Part shown: in pieces, positions 16,040-24,527 of the stretch
How positions within the stretch are numbered: the first letter of the stretch is position 1
How the letters are laid out: every line of letters begins with the position of its first letter
Program-made: the position numbers and the translations under genes
DNA from: Luteolibacter flavescens
GTDB taxonomy: Bacteria; Verrucomicrobiota; Verrucomicrobiia; Verrucomicrobiales; Akkermansiaceae
Direction: 5' to 3'
DNA: 64,000 nt
Assembly: GCF_025950085.1 (NCBI RefSeq)
Contig: NZ_JAPDDS010000007.1
Location: 124,001 to 188,000 of the forward strand
Notes under the pieces: generated by a model
What the model was told of the DNA's origin: nothing
Database searches by the model: none
Seen by the model: the letters and a program-made list of their open reading frames with translations, nothing else

Positions 16040-17644
16040 TCACTCGATGGGATCCCACTTCTTCGCGGAAATCGACCGCACGAGCAGGAAGCAGATCACC
16101 GCGGAGGCCACGGCTTCGATGAAGAGGAAGATGCCGAAGGCGTGCATGTATTTCGCGGCGAGACCGAGTCCTGGGAGGATCATCGAGCTCAGCATCAGCA
16201 GGAACATCGAGGCCCCGCGCCCGGCGGACTTCGAGGCGTCGGTGGGTTTGGAAAGCGGCACCGCCTTGTCGATGGCACCGGGAGCGAGCGCATAGACCGG
16301 CAGCGCGATCAGACCGGGCAGCAGCAGCGGCAGGTGTTCCAAGCCGCCGGGCAGCAATGCCATGATGGTGCCGAGCAGCAGCAGCGCGGGCGCGACGAGC
16401 ACTGTGCCGGTGGCGGCCACCGCGCCGAGGATGAAGCGACCCGGCCCGGGGACAGGTGCAAGCCGATAGAGATCCGCCGCCTGCCAGTGCTGCGAGAATT
16501 GCAGCAGGCCCATCGCAGTGACCGGCACCAGACCGATGTAGCCACCCGCGATGGCGATGCCGAATTCCGCGGCGGCGCGGCCTTGCACCAGGAAGATGAT
16601 AGGCATCACCAGCATGGGCGCGAGTCCGGGGTAGAGCCGCAGCTTCATGTCGCGATCGCGCAGCATGTAGGCCGCGGAGAGGCGAAAGGCGGCGCGTGTC
16701 ACGGGATCACGCAGCAGCCACGAAAGCGGGGGCAGGTCCGCCACGCGATCCAGCAGGCGGCGTCCACCGGTGGAGCGTGGCGCGCGCGGGCGAGACTCGG
16801 CGAGCGATTGCAGGCCTTCTTCATAGACGCCCGCCATTTTGCCGAATGCCAAGGCCATCACGGCGACAGTGGCGACGATGCCCGTGGCGGCGAGGGCCCC
16901 GCCCGCCGCCGTGCCATTGCCGATGATCACTTCGTCCAGGCTTGCGAACCACGCGGGCGGTAGCAGGAAGATCCACCACTTGCCCGTGATGAAGTCGGTC
17001 TGTCCCTCCATCCCGCGCAGCAGGTAGGGCACCGTCTGGCTGCCGATGACCAGCGCCATGGCGAGCAGCACCTGGGCGGTGGTCATCAGATTGTCCAGCC
17101 GCTCCCTGCCGAACCACCGCAGGCAGAGCTGGTAGATCAGCACCACGCTGCCGGTGCAAAAGAGCGCCGAGATCGTCGTGGATAGCAGGTGAGCGGCCGC
17201 GAAGAGCGGCGTCCAAGTGAGCGCTCCGGCGACCGTGCCCACCAGATTAAAGGTGCCCGCCACCCACAGAGACACGCGCACCAGCACCGAGACCTTTGCC
17301 CACAGCAGCGTGCGCACGTCCACCGGCCGGTGCAGCAGGATCTCCGGCTCGTCCTTGTTGAAAAGAATTTCGCCCGCCGAGACCGCGACGAACATGCCGA
17401 GGAACAGCAGCGACACGCCGTGGAGATAGAAGGACAGCGCGAAGGACGGCTGGCGCAGCATCGTCAGCGCCATCATCCCGGCGAGCGTGTAAACAAAGAG
17501 CGTGCCCTTCAGCTTCGAGGCGATGGAGGCGGGCGTGCCGTCCTTGTTCAGCCCGCGCGAACTCCGGCCGCGCAGGAAGAGCGTCAGGTAGAGCTTCCGC
17601 AGCGTCTTGCCGGCGAGCGGTGATGATGGGACGGGGGCATTCAC
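16040..17644 (-). CDS. ABC-2-type exporter permease
   Basis: A 534-residue integral membrane protein with about ten or more hydrophobic segments (for example YTLAGMMALTML, SFYLHGVSLLFLGMFVAVS, FLLMLSSMILPGLGLAAKY). It lacks an ATPase domain and follows an ATP-binding gene with an ATGA overlap (17641-17644), so the two form one transporter. The sequence VSAGEILFNKDEPEILLHRPV is typical of large ABC-2-like permeases that handle unknown cargo. The role is export across the inner membrane; cargo is not evident. Confidence 0.8.
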   Translation of the reverse strand: MNAPVPSSPLAGKTLRKLYLTLFLRGRSSRGLNKDGTPASIASKLKGTLFVYTLAGMMALTMLRQPSFALSFYLHGVSLLFLGMFVAVSAGEILFNKDEPEILLHRPVDVRTLLWAKVSVLVRVSLWVAGTFNLVGTVAGALTWTPLFAAAHLLSTTISALFCTGSVVLIYQLCLRWFGRERLDNLMTTAQVLLAMALVIGSQTVPYLLRGMEGQTDFITGKWWIFLLPPAWFASLDEVIIGNGTAAGGALAATGIVATVAVMALAFGKMAGVYEEGLQSLAESRPRAPRSTGGRRLLDRVADLPPLSWLLRDPVTRAAFRLSAAYMLRDRDMKLRLYPGLAPMLVMPIIFLVQGRAAAEFGIAIAGGYIGLVPVTAMGLLQFSQHWQAADLYRLAPVPGPGRFILGAVAATGTVLVAPALLLLGTIMALLPGGLEHLPLLLPGLIALPVYALAPGAIDKAVPLSKPTDASKSAGRGASMFLLMLSSMILPGLGLAAKYMHAFGIFLFIEAVASAVICFLLVRSISAKKWDPIE

Positions 17645-18411
17645 GGCCGGAAGGTCCTCGCGAAGTCTTCCGCCTTTCGCTCCAGATCCTGCCCGCCAGT
17701 CAGGCTGGTGAAGAGCTGCTCCAGCGAGCGCGCTTCGTGACGGCGCACGAGTTCGGCGGGCTCGCCATCCACTTTCACCTGACCTTGGTCGATGATGATG
17801 ACGCGGTCGCAGACGCGCTCCACTACATCGAGGATGTGCGAGCTATAGACGATTGCCTTTCCCTCGCGGGCGAGCGTCTGGATCAGTGCCTTGAAGCCGA
17901 CCGCGGCATTCGCATCGAGCCCGTCGAGGGGTTCGTCGAAGAAGACCACCGGCGGATTGTGCAGCAGCGCTGCGGTGATCACCACCTTCCGCCGCATGCC
18001 CTTGGAATACGCGCCGAGCAGCTTGTCCGTCAGCGTCTCGAAGCTCAGGTCGAAGAAGGCGATGAACTGCCGGATGCGCTCGCGTGCCGCCTCCGCCGGG
18101 ATGCCGTAGAGTGCGGCGACCATCTCCAGATACTCCAGGCCGGTCAGCGACTCGAAGACCGCACCGGAATCCGGGACGAAGCCGACGTTCCGCTTCACCT
18201 CCATCGGCTCCTGCAGCAGGTCGTGCCCGCAGATCGTGGCGCTGCCGGATGTGGGGACCAGCAGGCCGGTCAGCATCTTGAGCGTGGTGGATTTCCCAGC
18301 GCCATTCGGCCCCAGCAGGCCGACGATCTGTCCGGCGGGAATGTCGAGCGTGAGCGAATCGACCGCGGTCTGCGTGCCGAAGCGCTTCGTGAGCTGCCGG
18401 AGCGAAATCAT
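17641..18411 (-). CDS. ABC transporter ATP-binding protein
   Basis: A 256-residue nucleotide-binding subunit. The Walker A motif GPNGAGKST is near residues 35-43, the Q-loop segment is NVGFVPDSGAVFESLTGLEYL, and Walker B is VVFFDEPLDGLDA. The signature motif is the variant AYSKGMRRKV, common in ABC-2 exporters, instead of LSGGQ. It is the first gene of the three-gene exporter-methyltransferase unit and energises the permease encoded next. Confidence 0.92.
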   Translation of the reverse strand: MISLRQLTKRFGTQTAVDSLTLDIPAGQIVGLLGPNGAGKSTTLKMLTGLLVPTSGSATICGHDLLQEPMEVKRNVGFVPDSGAVFESLTGLEYLEMVAALYGIPAEAARERIRQFIAFFDLSFETLTDKLLGAYSKGMRRKVVITAALLHNPPVVFFDEPLDGLDANAAVGFKALIQTLAREGKAIVYSSHILDVVERVCDRVIIIDQGQVKVDGEPAELVRRHEARSLEQLFTSLTGGQDLERKAEDFARTFRP

Positions 18412-18474
18412 CCCCGCCAGTCTGCGGCGGCGCGGCTGGCAGGGCGATGAAATTTCCGGGCGTGCCGGGGTCCG

Positions 18475-19410
18475 TCAGCCTTCCTCGCCGCCGCCGCCGG
18501 GCTTCAGCCAGTAGAGCACGGCCATGCGCACGGCGATGCCGTTTTCCACCTGCCGGTTGATCAGGCTGCGGGAGTAATCCATCGCGGCATCGCACAGCTC
18601 CACGCCGCGGTTCACCGGGCCGGGGTGCATGAGCCAGAGGCCCTCGCCATCGATGCGCTTCAGGCGCTCCTCGGTGATGCCATAGACGCGATGGTATTCG
18701 CGCAGGCTGGGGAAGAATTGCACGTCCTGCCGCTCCATCTGCACGCGCAGCAGATAGACCACGTCCGGCTTCCACTTCATCGCTTCCTCGTAGTCGGTGA
18801 AGCGCTTGATGTTTTCCGGTCCGGACTTCGGCACCAGCGAGCCGGGGCCGAGGAAGGCGACCTCCGCGTCCAGTCGCTTCAGGATGGTGCTGGTGGAGCG
18901 CGCGACGCGGCTGTGGAGGATGTCCCCGATGATGAGCACCTTCTTGCCTGCGAGGCCTTCCGGATAGACTTCCTGGAGCGTGAAGGCATCCAGCAGCGCC
19001 TGGGTCGGGTGGGCGTGGGCACCGTCGCCGGCATTGATCACGCTGGCCTTCGTCATTCCGGCGATGATCGAGGGCAGGCTGCTATGGCCGTGGCGCACCA
19101 CGATGTAGTCGGTGCGCATCGCCTGCAGGGTCTCGATGGTCTCGCGGACGGACTCGCCCTTCACGACCGAGGAGTGGGGGACGTCGAAATTCGTGACGTC
19201 AGCGGAGAGGCGCTTGGCCGCGACCTCGAAGGAAGAGTGGGTGCGCGTGCTCGGCTCGTAGAAGAGCATCAGCACGGACTTGCCCTTCAGTGCCGGGACC
19301 TTCTTCACGGAGCGGGTGAAGAGTTCCTTGAAGGGAACAGCCTGGCCGAGGAGGAGATCGATTTCTTCCCGGCTGAGCGATGAGATGTCGAGGAGGTCCT
19401 TACGGGCCAT
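18475..19410 (-). CDS. pyrB: Aspartate carbamoyltransferase catalytic subunit
   Basis: A 311-residue enzyme that condenses carbamoyl phosphate with aspartate, the committed step of pyrimidine synthesis. The carbamoyl-phosphate loop FYEPSTRTHSSFEVAAKRL is near residues 48-66, HPTQALLDAFTL near 133-144, and LRVQMERQ and HPGPVNRGVE are the later aspartate-site blocks. The ATG at 19410 is chosen because MARKDLLDISSLSREEI matches family N-termini; it overlaps the upstream gene by 11 bases. It is the last gene of the purD-pyrR-pyrB unit. No dihydroorotase follows here. Confidence 0.96.
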   Translation of the reverse strand: MARKDLLDISSLSREEIDLLLGQAVPFKELFTRSVKKVPALKGKSVLMLFYEPSTRTHSSFEVAAKRLSADVTNFDVPHSSVVKGESVRETIETLQAMRTDYIVVRHGHSSLPSIIAGMTKASVINAGDGAHAHPTQALLDAFTLQEVYPEGLAGKKVLIIGDILHSRVARSTSTILKRLDAEVAFLGPGSLVPKSGPENIKRFTDYEEAMKWKPDVVYLLRVQMERQDVQFFPSLREYHRVYGITEERLKRIDGEGLWLMHPGPVNRGVELCDAAMDYSRSLINRQVENGIAVRMAVLYWLKPGGGGEEG

Positions 19411-20149
19411 GCGTGGGGTCGAATTTGTGAATGATGCCGAAGACGGCGATGAGAACGGCGAGAATGGTGATGAAGCCGGCGTGGTGGCGCGAGAGTCGCT
19501 TCTTCTTCGCGATCCACCCGGCACCGGCGAGGCCGAGCACGCAGCAGATGGTCAGCGCGGCAAAACCGGCATCCCCCAGCCACGCCTTTCGCGAGAGATC
19601 CCCCATCCACAGGGCGGGGAAGTGCGGCTGCGGGATCTTCGGCGTCCATGCGGCGAGCCAGCCGAGGAGAGCTCCGGTGAACGGCAGCAGATAGATCAGG
19701 AAGACGAGCGGCCAAGGAGCGAGTTGGCTCTGGACGTGGGCGATGGTCTGCTCCGGCGGGGCGGATTGGGCCCGGCGGATCTCCATCAGTTCGCGGTCGT
19801 CGTGGCGGCGGACGGGGATGCCGCCCTTTGTCTCTACGCGGGGTAGCTCGACGGGCTTTTGCTCGGACTTCCGCAGCGAGCGCACCTGCCGCTGCGGGAC
19901 GGTGGACTGTGGCTTTTCCTCTGCCGTAACCGGGGGCTTTGGTGCGGGGATTTCGGATTTCGCCGCTTCCTCGACAGCAGGGTCAGCCGGGGCTTGCTCT
20001 TCGGGAGACGCGTCTGCCGAGACCGGCGCGGACGTCTCGATGGCGGGCTCTTCCGGAGCGGTGGCTTCCTCCTGCGCTTCGCCGGGAATACCGAGCGATT
20101 CGCGGAGTTTCGCGATTTCCTCGGCGGATTTCCGGCGTTGGGGAAGCAT
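19400..20149 (-). CDS. Membrane protein of unknown function inside the pyr operon
   Basis: A 249-residue protein. Residues 1-140 are disordered and rich in Ala, Pro and Glu. The C-terminal part has three hydrophobic segments (WPLVFLIYLLPFTGALLGWLAA, FAALTICCVLGLAGAGWIA, FITILAVLIAVFGIIHKF). It starts 3 bases after the pyrR stop and overlaps pyrB by 11 bases, so it is embedded in the nucleotide operon. No family was recognised. The function is unknown, and position alone does not show a role in pyrimidine metabolism. Confidence 0.72.
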   Translation of the reverse strand: MLPQRRKSAEEIAKLRESLGIPGEAQEEATAPEEPAIETSAPVSADASPEEQAPADPAVEEAAKSEIPAPKPPVTAEEKPQSTVPQRQVRSLRKSEQKPVELPRVETKGGIPVRRHDDRELMEIRRAQSAPPEQTIAHVQSQLAPWPLVFLIYLLPFTGALLGWLAAWTPKIPQPHFPALWMGDLSRKAWLGDAGFAALTICCVLGLAGAGWIAKKKRLSRHHAGFITILAVLIAVFGIIHKFDPTHGP

Positions 20150-20152
20150 GGC

Positions 20153-20683
20153 TCAGTCCGGTTTCTTCGTTACGATCTCGATCTTATCTTCGCCGTCGGC
20201 GGCTTCCAAGGAAACATGCACGTGGTCGTGCCGGGCAGTCTCTAACAAAATGCCGGTATAGTCCGGCTGGATCGGCATTTCACGGTGGCCGCGGTCGATC
20301 AGCGTGGCCAGCTCCACGCAGGCCGGGCGGCCGTAGTCGGAGAGGGCATCGAGCGCGGCCCGGATCGTGCGGCCGGTGAAAAGCACGTCATCCACGAGGA
20401 TGATGTGCGCGCCATCGACGGTGAAGGGGATGTCGCTTTCCTGCAGCTTCGGATTCTCGTGCAGGTGCTCGTAGTCGTCGCGGTAGAGCGAGATATCGAG
20501 CGTGCCGAGTTCCAGCTCGCGATCTTCTTCGGCGAGGTGGTTGCAGACGCGCTCCGCCACTTCATCGCCGCGGCTGCGGATGCCCACCAGGGCGATCGGC
20601 TTGCCCGCGGTCTTTTCGCGAATGGCGGAGGCAAGGGCGACGATGCCCTGCTCGATGTCGTCAGGTCCGAGGGTGCGGTTCAT
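20153..20683 (-). CDS. pyrR: PyrR bifunctional regulator / uracil phosphoribosyltransferase
   Basis: A 176-residue type I phosphoribosyltransferase of the PyrR family. The PRPP loop IILVDDVLFTGRTIRAAL is near residues 94-111, and GIRSRGDEVAERV and ELGTLDISLYRDDY are PyrR-specific segments. In Gram-positive bacteria PyrR binds UMP and pyr mRNA to cause attenuation, and it also makes UMP from uracil and PRPP. Whether RNA control operates here is unclear, as the gene sits inside an operon with no leader space. It starts by a TAATG overlap with the preceding gene. Confidence 0.93.
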   Translation of the reverse strand: MNRTLGPDDIEQGIVALASAIREKTAGKPIALVGIRSRGDEVAERVCNHLAEEDRELELGTLDISLYRDDYEHLHENPKLQESDIPFTVDGAHIILVDDVLFTGRTIRAALDALSDYGRPACVELATLIDRGHREMPIQPDYTGILLETARHDHVHVSLEAADGEDKIEIVTKKPD

Positions 20684-21537
20684 TAGTTGGAAATGGAATG
20701 GGGCTCAGGTTCGTTTTCAATTAGCGTCCAGCCGAGGTCCCATGCAGTTCTTCTAGCCCAGACACGCTTGCCTGCGAGGTGTTCTTCGGAAATCTGATTC
20801 CAAGACCGTAGCCGGACAGGAATGTCGAAAGATCCTTCTGGCAAGACCTCGATCTCAATCTTGTCTCCGGGGACCAGGTCATACTTCGGCCAGTTGGCGG
20901 TATCGCGGTCGGCCCAGAGTCCGCCCAACTCCATCATGCATTCGTGGTCTGGTTCAGCTCCCTGAACATGGCGAACCACCGCGGCGATGATCACGGAGAG
21001 AACTCCTGGGCCTGGCACGCCGATGGTGTGGGTCTCACCCCGGACACGAACGAGGAAACGTTCCATGCCAAGGGTCGATGAACAATCGATCCCGGGTGAC
21101 GGCAAGGCGGAGACGAAGGGTGGCACTGATGACGGGGGCCCTGCTGCCCCTACAGGCGGAGCTTCCTCGATCAATTTCCAGCCGAGCTCGTCGGCGATAT
21201 TACGGAGCTCCTCCTCATCTGTCTCTGGCGCCCTCTTCGGGGCTGGATCCAGATCCCTCAGGCGGATCTGAGTCTTGGATTCTGGCGGGTCGAAGGAGTC
21301 TTCCGGGAGAACTTCGATACTGATCCGGTCTCCTGCTTCCAGACAAAACCCGCCCCAATCAAGGGCGTGGTGGTTTGAGGAATCCAATCCGGTCAACGTC
21401 AGATTACATTTGTGTTCGGGCAACTCGCCCTCAGGTTTGCGCACCACACTGTAGACGCTCACCGTCAGAACGCCGGGCTCGCTCACGCCGATGGTGTGAA
21501 GCACTTCATCCCCGATGCTGACCCGGAAGCGTTCCAT
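20683..21537 (-). CDS. Unknown protein built from a tandem-duplicated domain
   Basis: A 284-residue protein made of two copies of one module, about residues 1-128 and 158-284. Shared landmarks in order are MERF, HTIGV, PGVL, VVR, a GL turn, IEVLPE-SFD, and a closing LGW-LIE. The second copy begins at an in-frame Met (ATG at 21066), as though a complete gene had been duplicated and fused through a Pro/Ser-rich linker. No family was recognised. The ATG at 21537 overlaps the purD stop as TGATG, and the stop overlaps pyrR as TAATG, so translation is coupled on both sides. Confidence 0.75.
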   Translation of the reverse strand: MERFRVSIGDEVLHTIGVSEPGVLTVSVYSVVRKPEGELPEHKCNLTLTGLDSSNHHALDWGGFCLEAGDRISIEVLPEDSFDPPESKTQIRLRDLDPAPKRAPETDEEELRNIADELGWKLIEEAPPVGAAGPPSSVPPFVSALPSPGIDCSSTLGMERFLVRVRGETHTIGVPGPGVLSVIIAAVVRHVQGAEPDHECMMELGGLWADRDTANWPKYDLVPGDKIEIEVLPEGSFDIPVRLRSWNQISEEHLAGKRVWARRTAWDLGWTLIENEPEPHSISN

Positions 21538-22793
21538 CAATCCTCGAAATTGCAGATCCCGATGTCGCGGCGGCGTTGCATGCCGTCAAAGGAAACGAGG
21601 TCGGTGGCGGCGTGGGCATTGGTAACGGCTTCGGCACGGGTCTCGCCACGGGCGACGAGGGCGAGCACGCGGCCGCCGTTGGTTTCCCATTCGCCGCGGC
21701 CATTGAGCTTGGTGCCCGCGTGGTAGATGCGGGCGCTCTCCACGGCATCGAAGCCGGAGATCACGTCGCCGCTGCGGGAGCTTTCCGGGTAGCCCGCCGA
21801 GGCGAGCACGACGCAGACGCTCCAGCCCTCGTCGAAGGAAATCATTCCAGGCTCCAGCTCGCCCTTTGCCCCGGCGAGGCAGAAGCTGGCGAGGTCGCCC
21901 TTCACCAGCGGCATCACGGCCTGGCACTCCGGGTCGCCGAAGCGGCAGTTGTACTCGATCACCTTCGGGCCGTCCGGCGTGAGCATCAGGCCGAAGTAGA
22001 GGAAGCCGCGGTAGGGCAGGCCGTCCTTCCGCAGGCCGGAAACGGTGGGGCCGACGATGCCGCGCTCGATCTCCGCGAGCAGCTCCGCCGGGATCAGCCT
22101 GCGGCTTGCCACGGCACCCATGCCGCCGGTATTCGGCCCGGCATCGGCTTCTCCGAGGCGCTTGTAATCGCGGGCGGGGGTGAAAATCAGGTAGTGGTCG
22201 TCGACGATTGCAGCGAAAATCGACACCTCCGGGCCGGTCAGGAAATCCTCGACCAGCACGCGACCGGGTCCGAAGCGGTTTTGCACGAAGACCTCATCGA
22301 GGAATGCGGTCGCTTCCGGTTCGGCCATGCACACCGCGACGCCCTTGCCCGCGGCGAGGCCGTCGAATTTCAGCACGGTGGGGTACTTCCCGCCGATGGC
22401 CGCAACGGTCTCCTCCAGCGTCGCGCAAGCGGTGGCCTTCGCGGTGGGGATGTCGTGGCGCTCCAGGAATTTCTTCGCGAATTCCTTGCTGGCCTCGAGT
22501 TGGGCGGACTGGAGGTGAGGTCCCCAGCAGGGGATGCCGGCCCTTTCGCAGAGATTCGCGAGGCCTTCGCCCTTCACCAAGTAGCTCTCCTCACCGGCGA
22601 CGCAGAGGTCGATGCCGTTTTCCTGCATCCAGCCGACCAGCGACTCCAGTCCGCTGGCCGGGACCGGCTGGGCGAGCTGGAAGATCGCATCGCTGCCGGG
22701 GAAACAGAATACCTCCGGGCGTCCCGGTGACTCCACCAGTGCCCGCACCAGCGCGTGCTCGCGCCCACCTTTTCCCACGACGACGATCTTCAT
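21537..22793 (-). CDS. purD: Phosphoribosylamine-glycine ligase (GAR synthetase)
   Basis: A 418-residue ATP-grasp ligase for the second step of purine synthesis: it joins phosphoribosylamine to glycine. It shows the family start MKIVVVGKGGREHAL, then FDGLAAGKGVAV, ARDYKRLGEADAGPNTGGMGA and the metal-binding EYNCRFGDPECQ. The open frame extends to 22850, but the ATG at 22793 matches the conserved N-terminus. The length is normal for the family. It is the first gene of a five-gene unit with pyrR and pyrB, linking purine and pyrimidine genes. Confidence 0.96.
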   Translation of the reverse strand: MKIVVVGKGGREHALVRALVESPGRPEVFCFPGSDAIFQLAQPVPASGLESLVGWMQENGIDLCVAGEESYLVKGEGLANLCERAGIPCWGPHLQSAQLEASKEFAKKFLERHDIPTAKATACATLEETVAAIGGKYPTVLKFDGLAAGKGVAVCMAEPEATAFLDEVFVQNRFGPGRVLVEDFLTGPEVSIFAAIVDDHYLIFTPARDYKRLGEADAGPNTGGMGAVASRRLIPAELLAEIERGIVGPTVSGLRKDGLPYRGFLYFGLMLTPDGPKVIEYNCRFGDPECQAVMPLVKGDLASFCLAGAKGELEPGMISFDEGWSVCVVLASAGYPESSRSGDVISGFDAVESARIYHAGTKLNGRGEWETNGGRVLALVARGETRAEAVTNAHAATDLVSFDGMQRRRDIGICNFED

Positions 22794-22850
22794 TTGGCGC
22801 GGGGGGTTTTGGGGCAGGGGAGCGGCGGACTCAACCCCGGATTTGGACAC

Positions 22851-22862
22851 ACGTCATGACGT
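22851..22862. promoter_or_regulatory. Perfect 12-base palindrome upstream of purD
   Basis: ACGTCATGACGT is a perfect palindrome 58 bases before the purD start and 39 bases before the small divergent frame at 22901. It could be an operator for purD or the divergent gene. It does not resemble the enterobacterial PurR box. This is inference from symmetry and position. Confidence 0.3.
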
Positions 22863-22900
22863 AATGTCTCCGGAGCGGCATTCGTGGAAATACTCATGTC

Positions 22901-23041
22901 ATGATGAACGCCACCCGTCTCGTCGTCGCGCTCGCCTTGGCAGGTGCCTGCCTCGGCTGGCTGCCTGAGGAAAAGGGCAAGCGCAAGACGCGCATGGCTG
23001 CCCTCCCGGTGCCTGCCGCTGACGCGACGCGGCCCGCCTGA
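22901..23041 (+). CDS. Possible small secreted or membrane peptide
   Basis: A 46-residue frame, MMNATRLVVALALAGACLG, then WLPEEKGKRKTRMAALPVP and a short tail. It has one hydrophobic N-terminal segment with an imperfect lipobox (LAGAC) and a basic tail. It lies divergent from purD and 64 bases before the polysaccharide deacetylase. No homologue is known to me. It may be a real small protein or a chance frame. Confidence 0.35.
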   Translation: MMNATRLVVALALAGACLGWLPEEKGKRKTRMAALPVPAADATRPA

Positions 23042-23105
23042 CCCGGGGAGAATGGCGAATTCGGGCTTCGCACCGGGCCGGGCGTGGCTACAGTGCGCCC
23101 GTCCG

Positions 23106-24254
23106 ATGAAGTTCGTCCTCCTGCTCGCCCTGCTCCTGCCGCTCCATGCCCAGGAGCCTGCTCCGGTGACCCCTTCGGCAGAGCCAGCCCCTCCCGCGGT
23201 GCCGGATGACGGGGTGCGGGTGTCCGTGCTGGGCTACCACGATTTCTCCGAGACCGCCACCGAGACGGAAATGGTTATCCGGACCTCGAAATTCCGGAAG
23301 CAGATGGAGGCGATCAAGAACGCCGGCCTGCCGGTCATCCCCATGGCGGACTTCCAGGCCTGGAAGCGCGGGGAAAAGGAGATCGCCGACAAGAGCATCG
23401 TCATCACCATTGATGACGGCTGGAAGGCCGTTTACACCGATGCCTACCCGATCCTGAAGGAGTTCGGCTATCCCTTCACCATCTTCCTCTACAAGAACTA
23501 CGTGGATGGCGGCGGCAAGGCGCTGACCACCGAGATGATCAAGGAGATGCAGAAGCACGGCGCCACCGTCGGCAGCCACTCCGTCAGCCACTCCTACCCC
23601 GGGCCGCAACGACGGAAGGGCGCGGAGGCCTATGACAAGTTCCTGCGCAGCGAGTTCGGCGCGTCGAAGCTGTTCCTTGAGGAGAAATTCGGCGGCAGTG
23701 TTACTACCTACGCCTATCCCGGCGGCATTCACACCCCGGAGATGGATGCGATTTCGGAAGCACTTGGCTACGAGCACCTTTTCACCGTGCTGCCGGGGAA
23801 GATCCGGCGCTCGAATGACGACCACACGCTGCCGCGTTACATCATCCTGGGCACGCGCGACCGGGTCTTCGACCTCGCGACGGGCTTCAACGAGGTGGCG
23901 GGTGCGCCTTCCACCCACAGCCCGGAGATCGCGCCGCAGAGCACTCCTTACCCCGTGCGTCCGGAGCCCGGCGTGCCCATCGATTCGCGGTTGCCGAGGA
24001 TCTCGGCGGACCTTTCCACCGTGCCGGATCTGGACCCGAAGACGCTGACGATGAAGGTCGGCGGCTTCGGCGAAGTCCCGGCCGTCTATGACGAGCAGAC
24101 GAAATCCTACACGTGGCAGGTGAACCGCCGCCTGCGCGCACCCGTTTGCCAAGTCGCCGTCTCGTGGCTGGACAGCAAGGGCAAGCCCCCCGAAGTTCCG
24201 CTGCGCTGGTCCTTCCGCATCGATGCGGAAGCCGCCTACCTGCCGGTCGAGTGA
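23106..24254 (+). CDS. Secreted polysaccharide deacetylase (CE4)
   Basis: A 382-residue exported protein. The signal peptide is MKFVLLLALLLPLHAQ. The NodB-type domain spans about 38-270: motif 1 reads TIDDGWK (Asp103/Asp104) and motif 2 reads GSHSVSH (His158 and His162), giving the Asp-His-His zinc site. YAYPGG matches motif 3. The C-terminal 100 residues form a separate beta-type domain. The family removes acetyl groups from chitin, peptidoglycan or other N-acetylated glycans; the substrate is open. The frame is open further upstream, but only the ATG at 23106 gives a signal peptide. Confidence 0.9.
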   Translation: MKFVLLLALLLPLHAQEPAPVTPSAEPAPPAVPDDGVRVSVLGYHDFSETATETEMVIRTSKFRKQMEAIKNAGLPVIPMADFQAWKRGEKEIADKSIVITIDDGWKAVYTDAYPILKEFGYPFTIFLYKNYVDGGGKALTTEMIKEMQKHGATVGSHSVSHSYPGPQRRKGAEAYDKFLRSEFGASKLFLEEKFGGSVTTYAYPGGIHTPEMDAISEALGYEHLFTVLPGKIRRSNDDHTLPRYIILGTRDRVFDLATGFNEVAGAPSTHSPEIAPQSTPYPVRPEPGVPIDSRLPRISADLSTVPDLDPKTLTMKVGGFGEVPAVYDEQTKSYTWQVNRRLRAPVCQVAVSWLDSKGKPPEVPLRWSFRIDAEAAYLPVE

Positions 24255-24299
24255 CCGCGGTCTCGACTTGAGGGCTTCCGGCGTTATTTTCCCCTCATC

Positions 24300-24527
24300 A
24301 TGAGCGATTTTCGCGGACGGATCACGATCGAGGCGGGCAAGCGAGGCGGAAAGCCCTGCATCCGTGGCCTGCGCATCACCGTCTATGACATCCTCGGGTG
24401 GCTCGCTTCCGGGATGAGTTATGCCGAAATTCTGGAAGATTTCCCTGATCTCACCGTCGAAGACATTCAGGCCAGCCTCGCATTTGCGGCGGATCGCGAC
24501 AGTCACCTTGTGGCTGCGTCGTCATGA
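24300..24527 (+). CDS. DUF433-family antitoxin-like protein
   Basis: A 75-residue DUF433 protein: RGRITIEAGKRGGKPCIRG, then RITVYDILGWLASGMSYAEI and EDFPDLTVEDIQASLAFAADR. DUF433 carries a winged helix-turn-helix-like fold and is usually paired with a small PIN-like nuclease; it is annotated as the antitoxin. Here it overlaps the DUF5615 gene by ATGA (24524-24527), as expected for such a module. Confidence 0.88.
   Translation: MSDFRGRITIEAGKRGGKPCIRGLRITVYDILGWLASGMSYAEILEDFPDLTVEDIQASLAFAADRDSHLVAASS

Noticed and set aside
22207..22864. Plus-strand frame antisense to purD
   Set aside because: It is Arg/Pro-rich, typical of antisense of GC-rich genes, while purD is fully intact.
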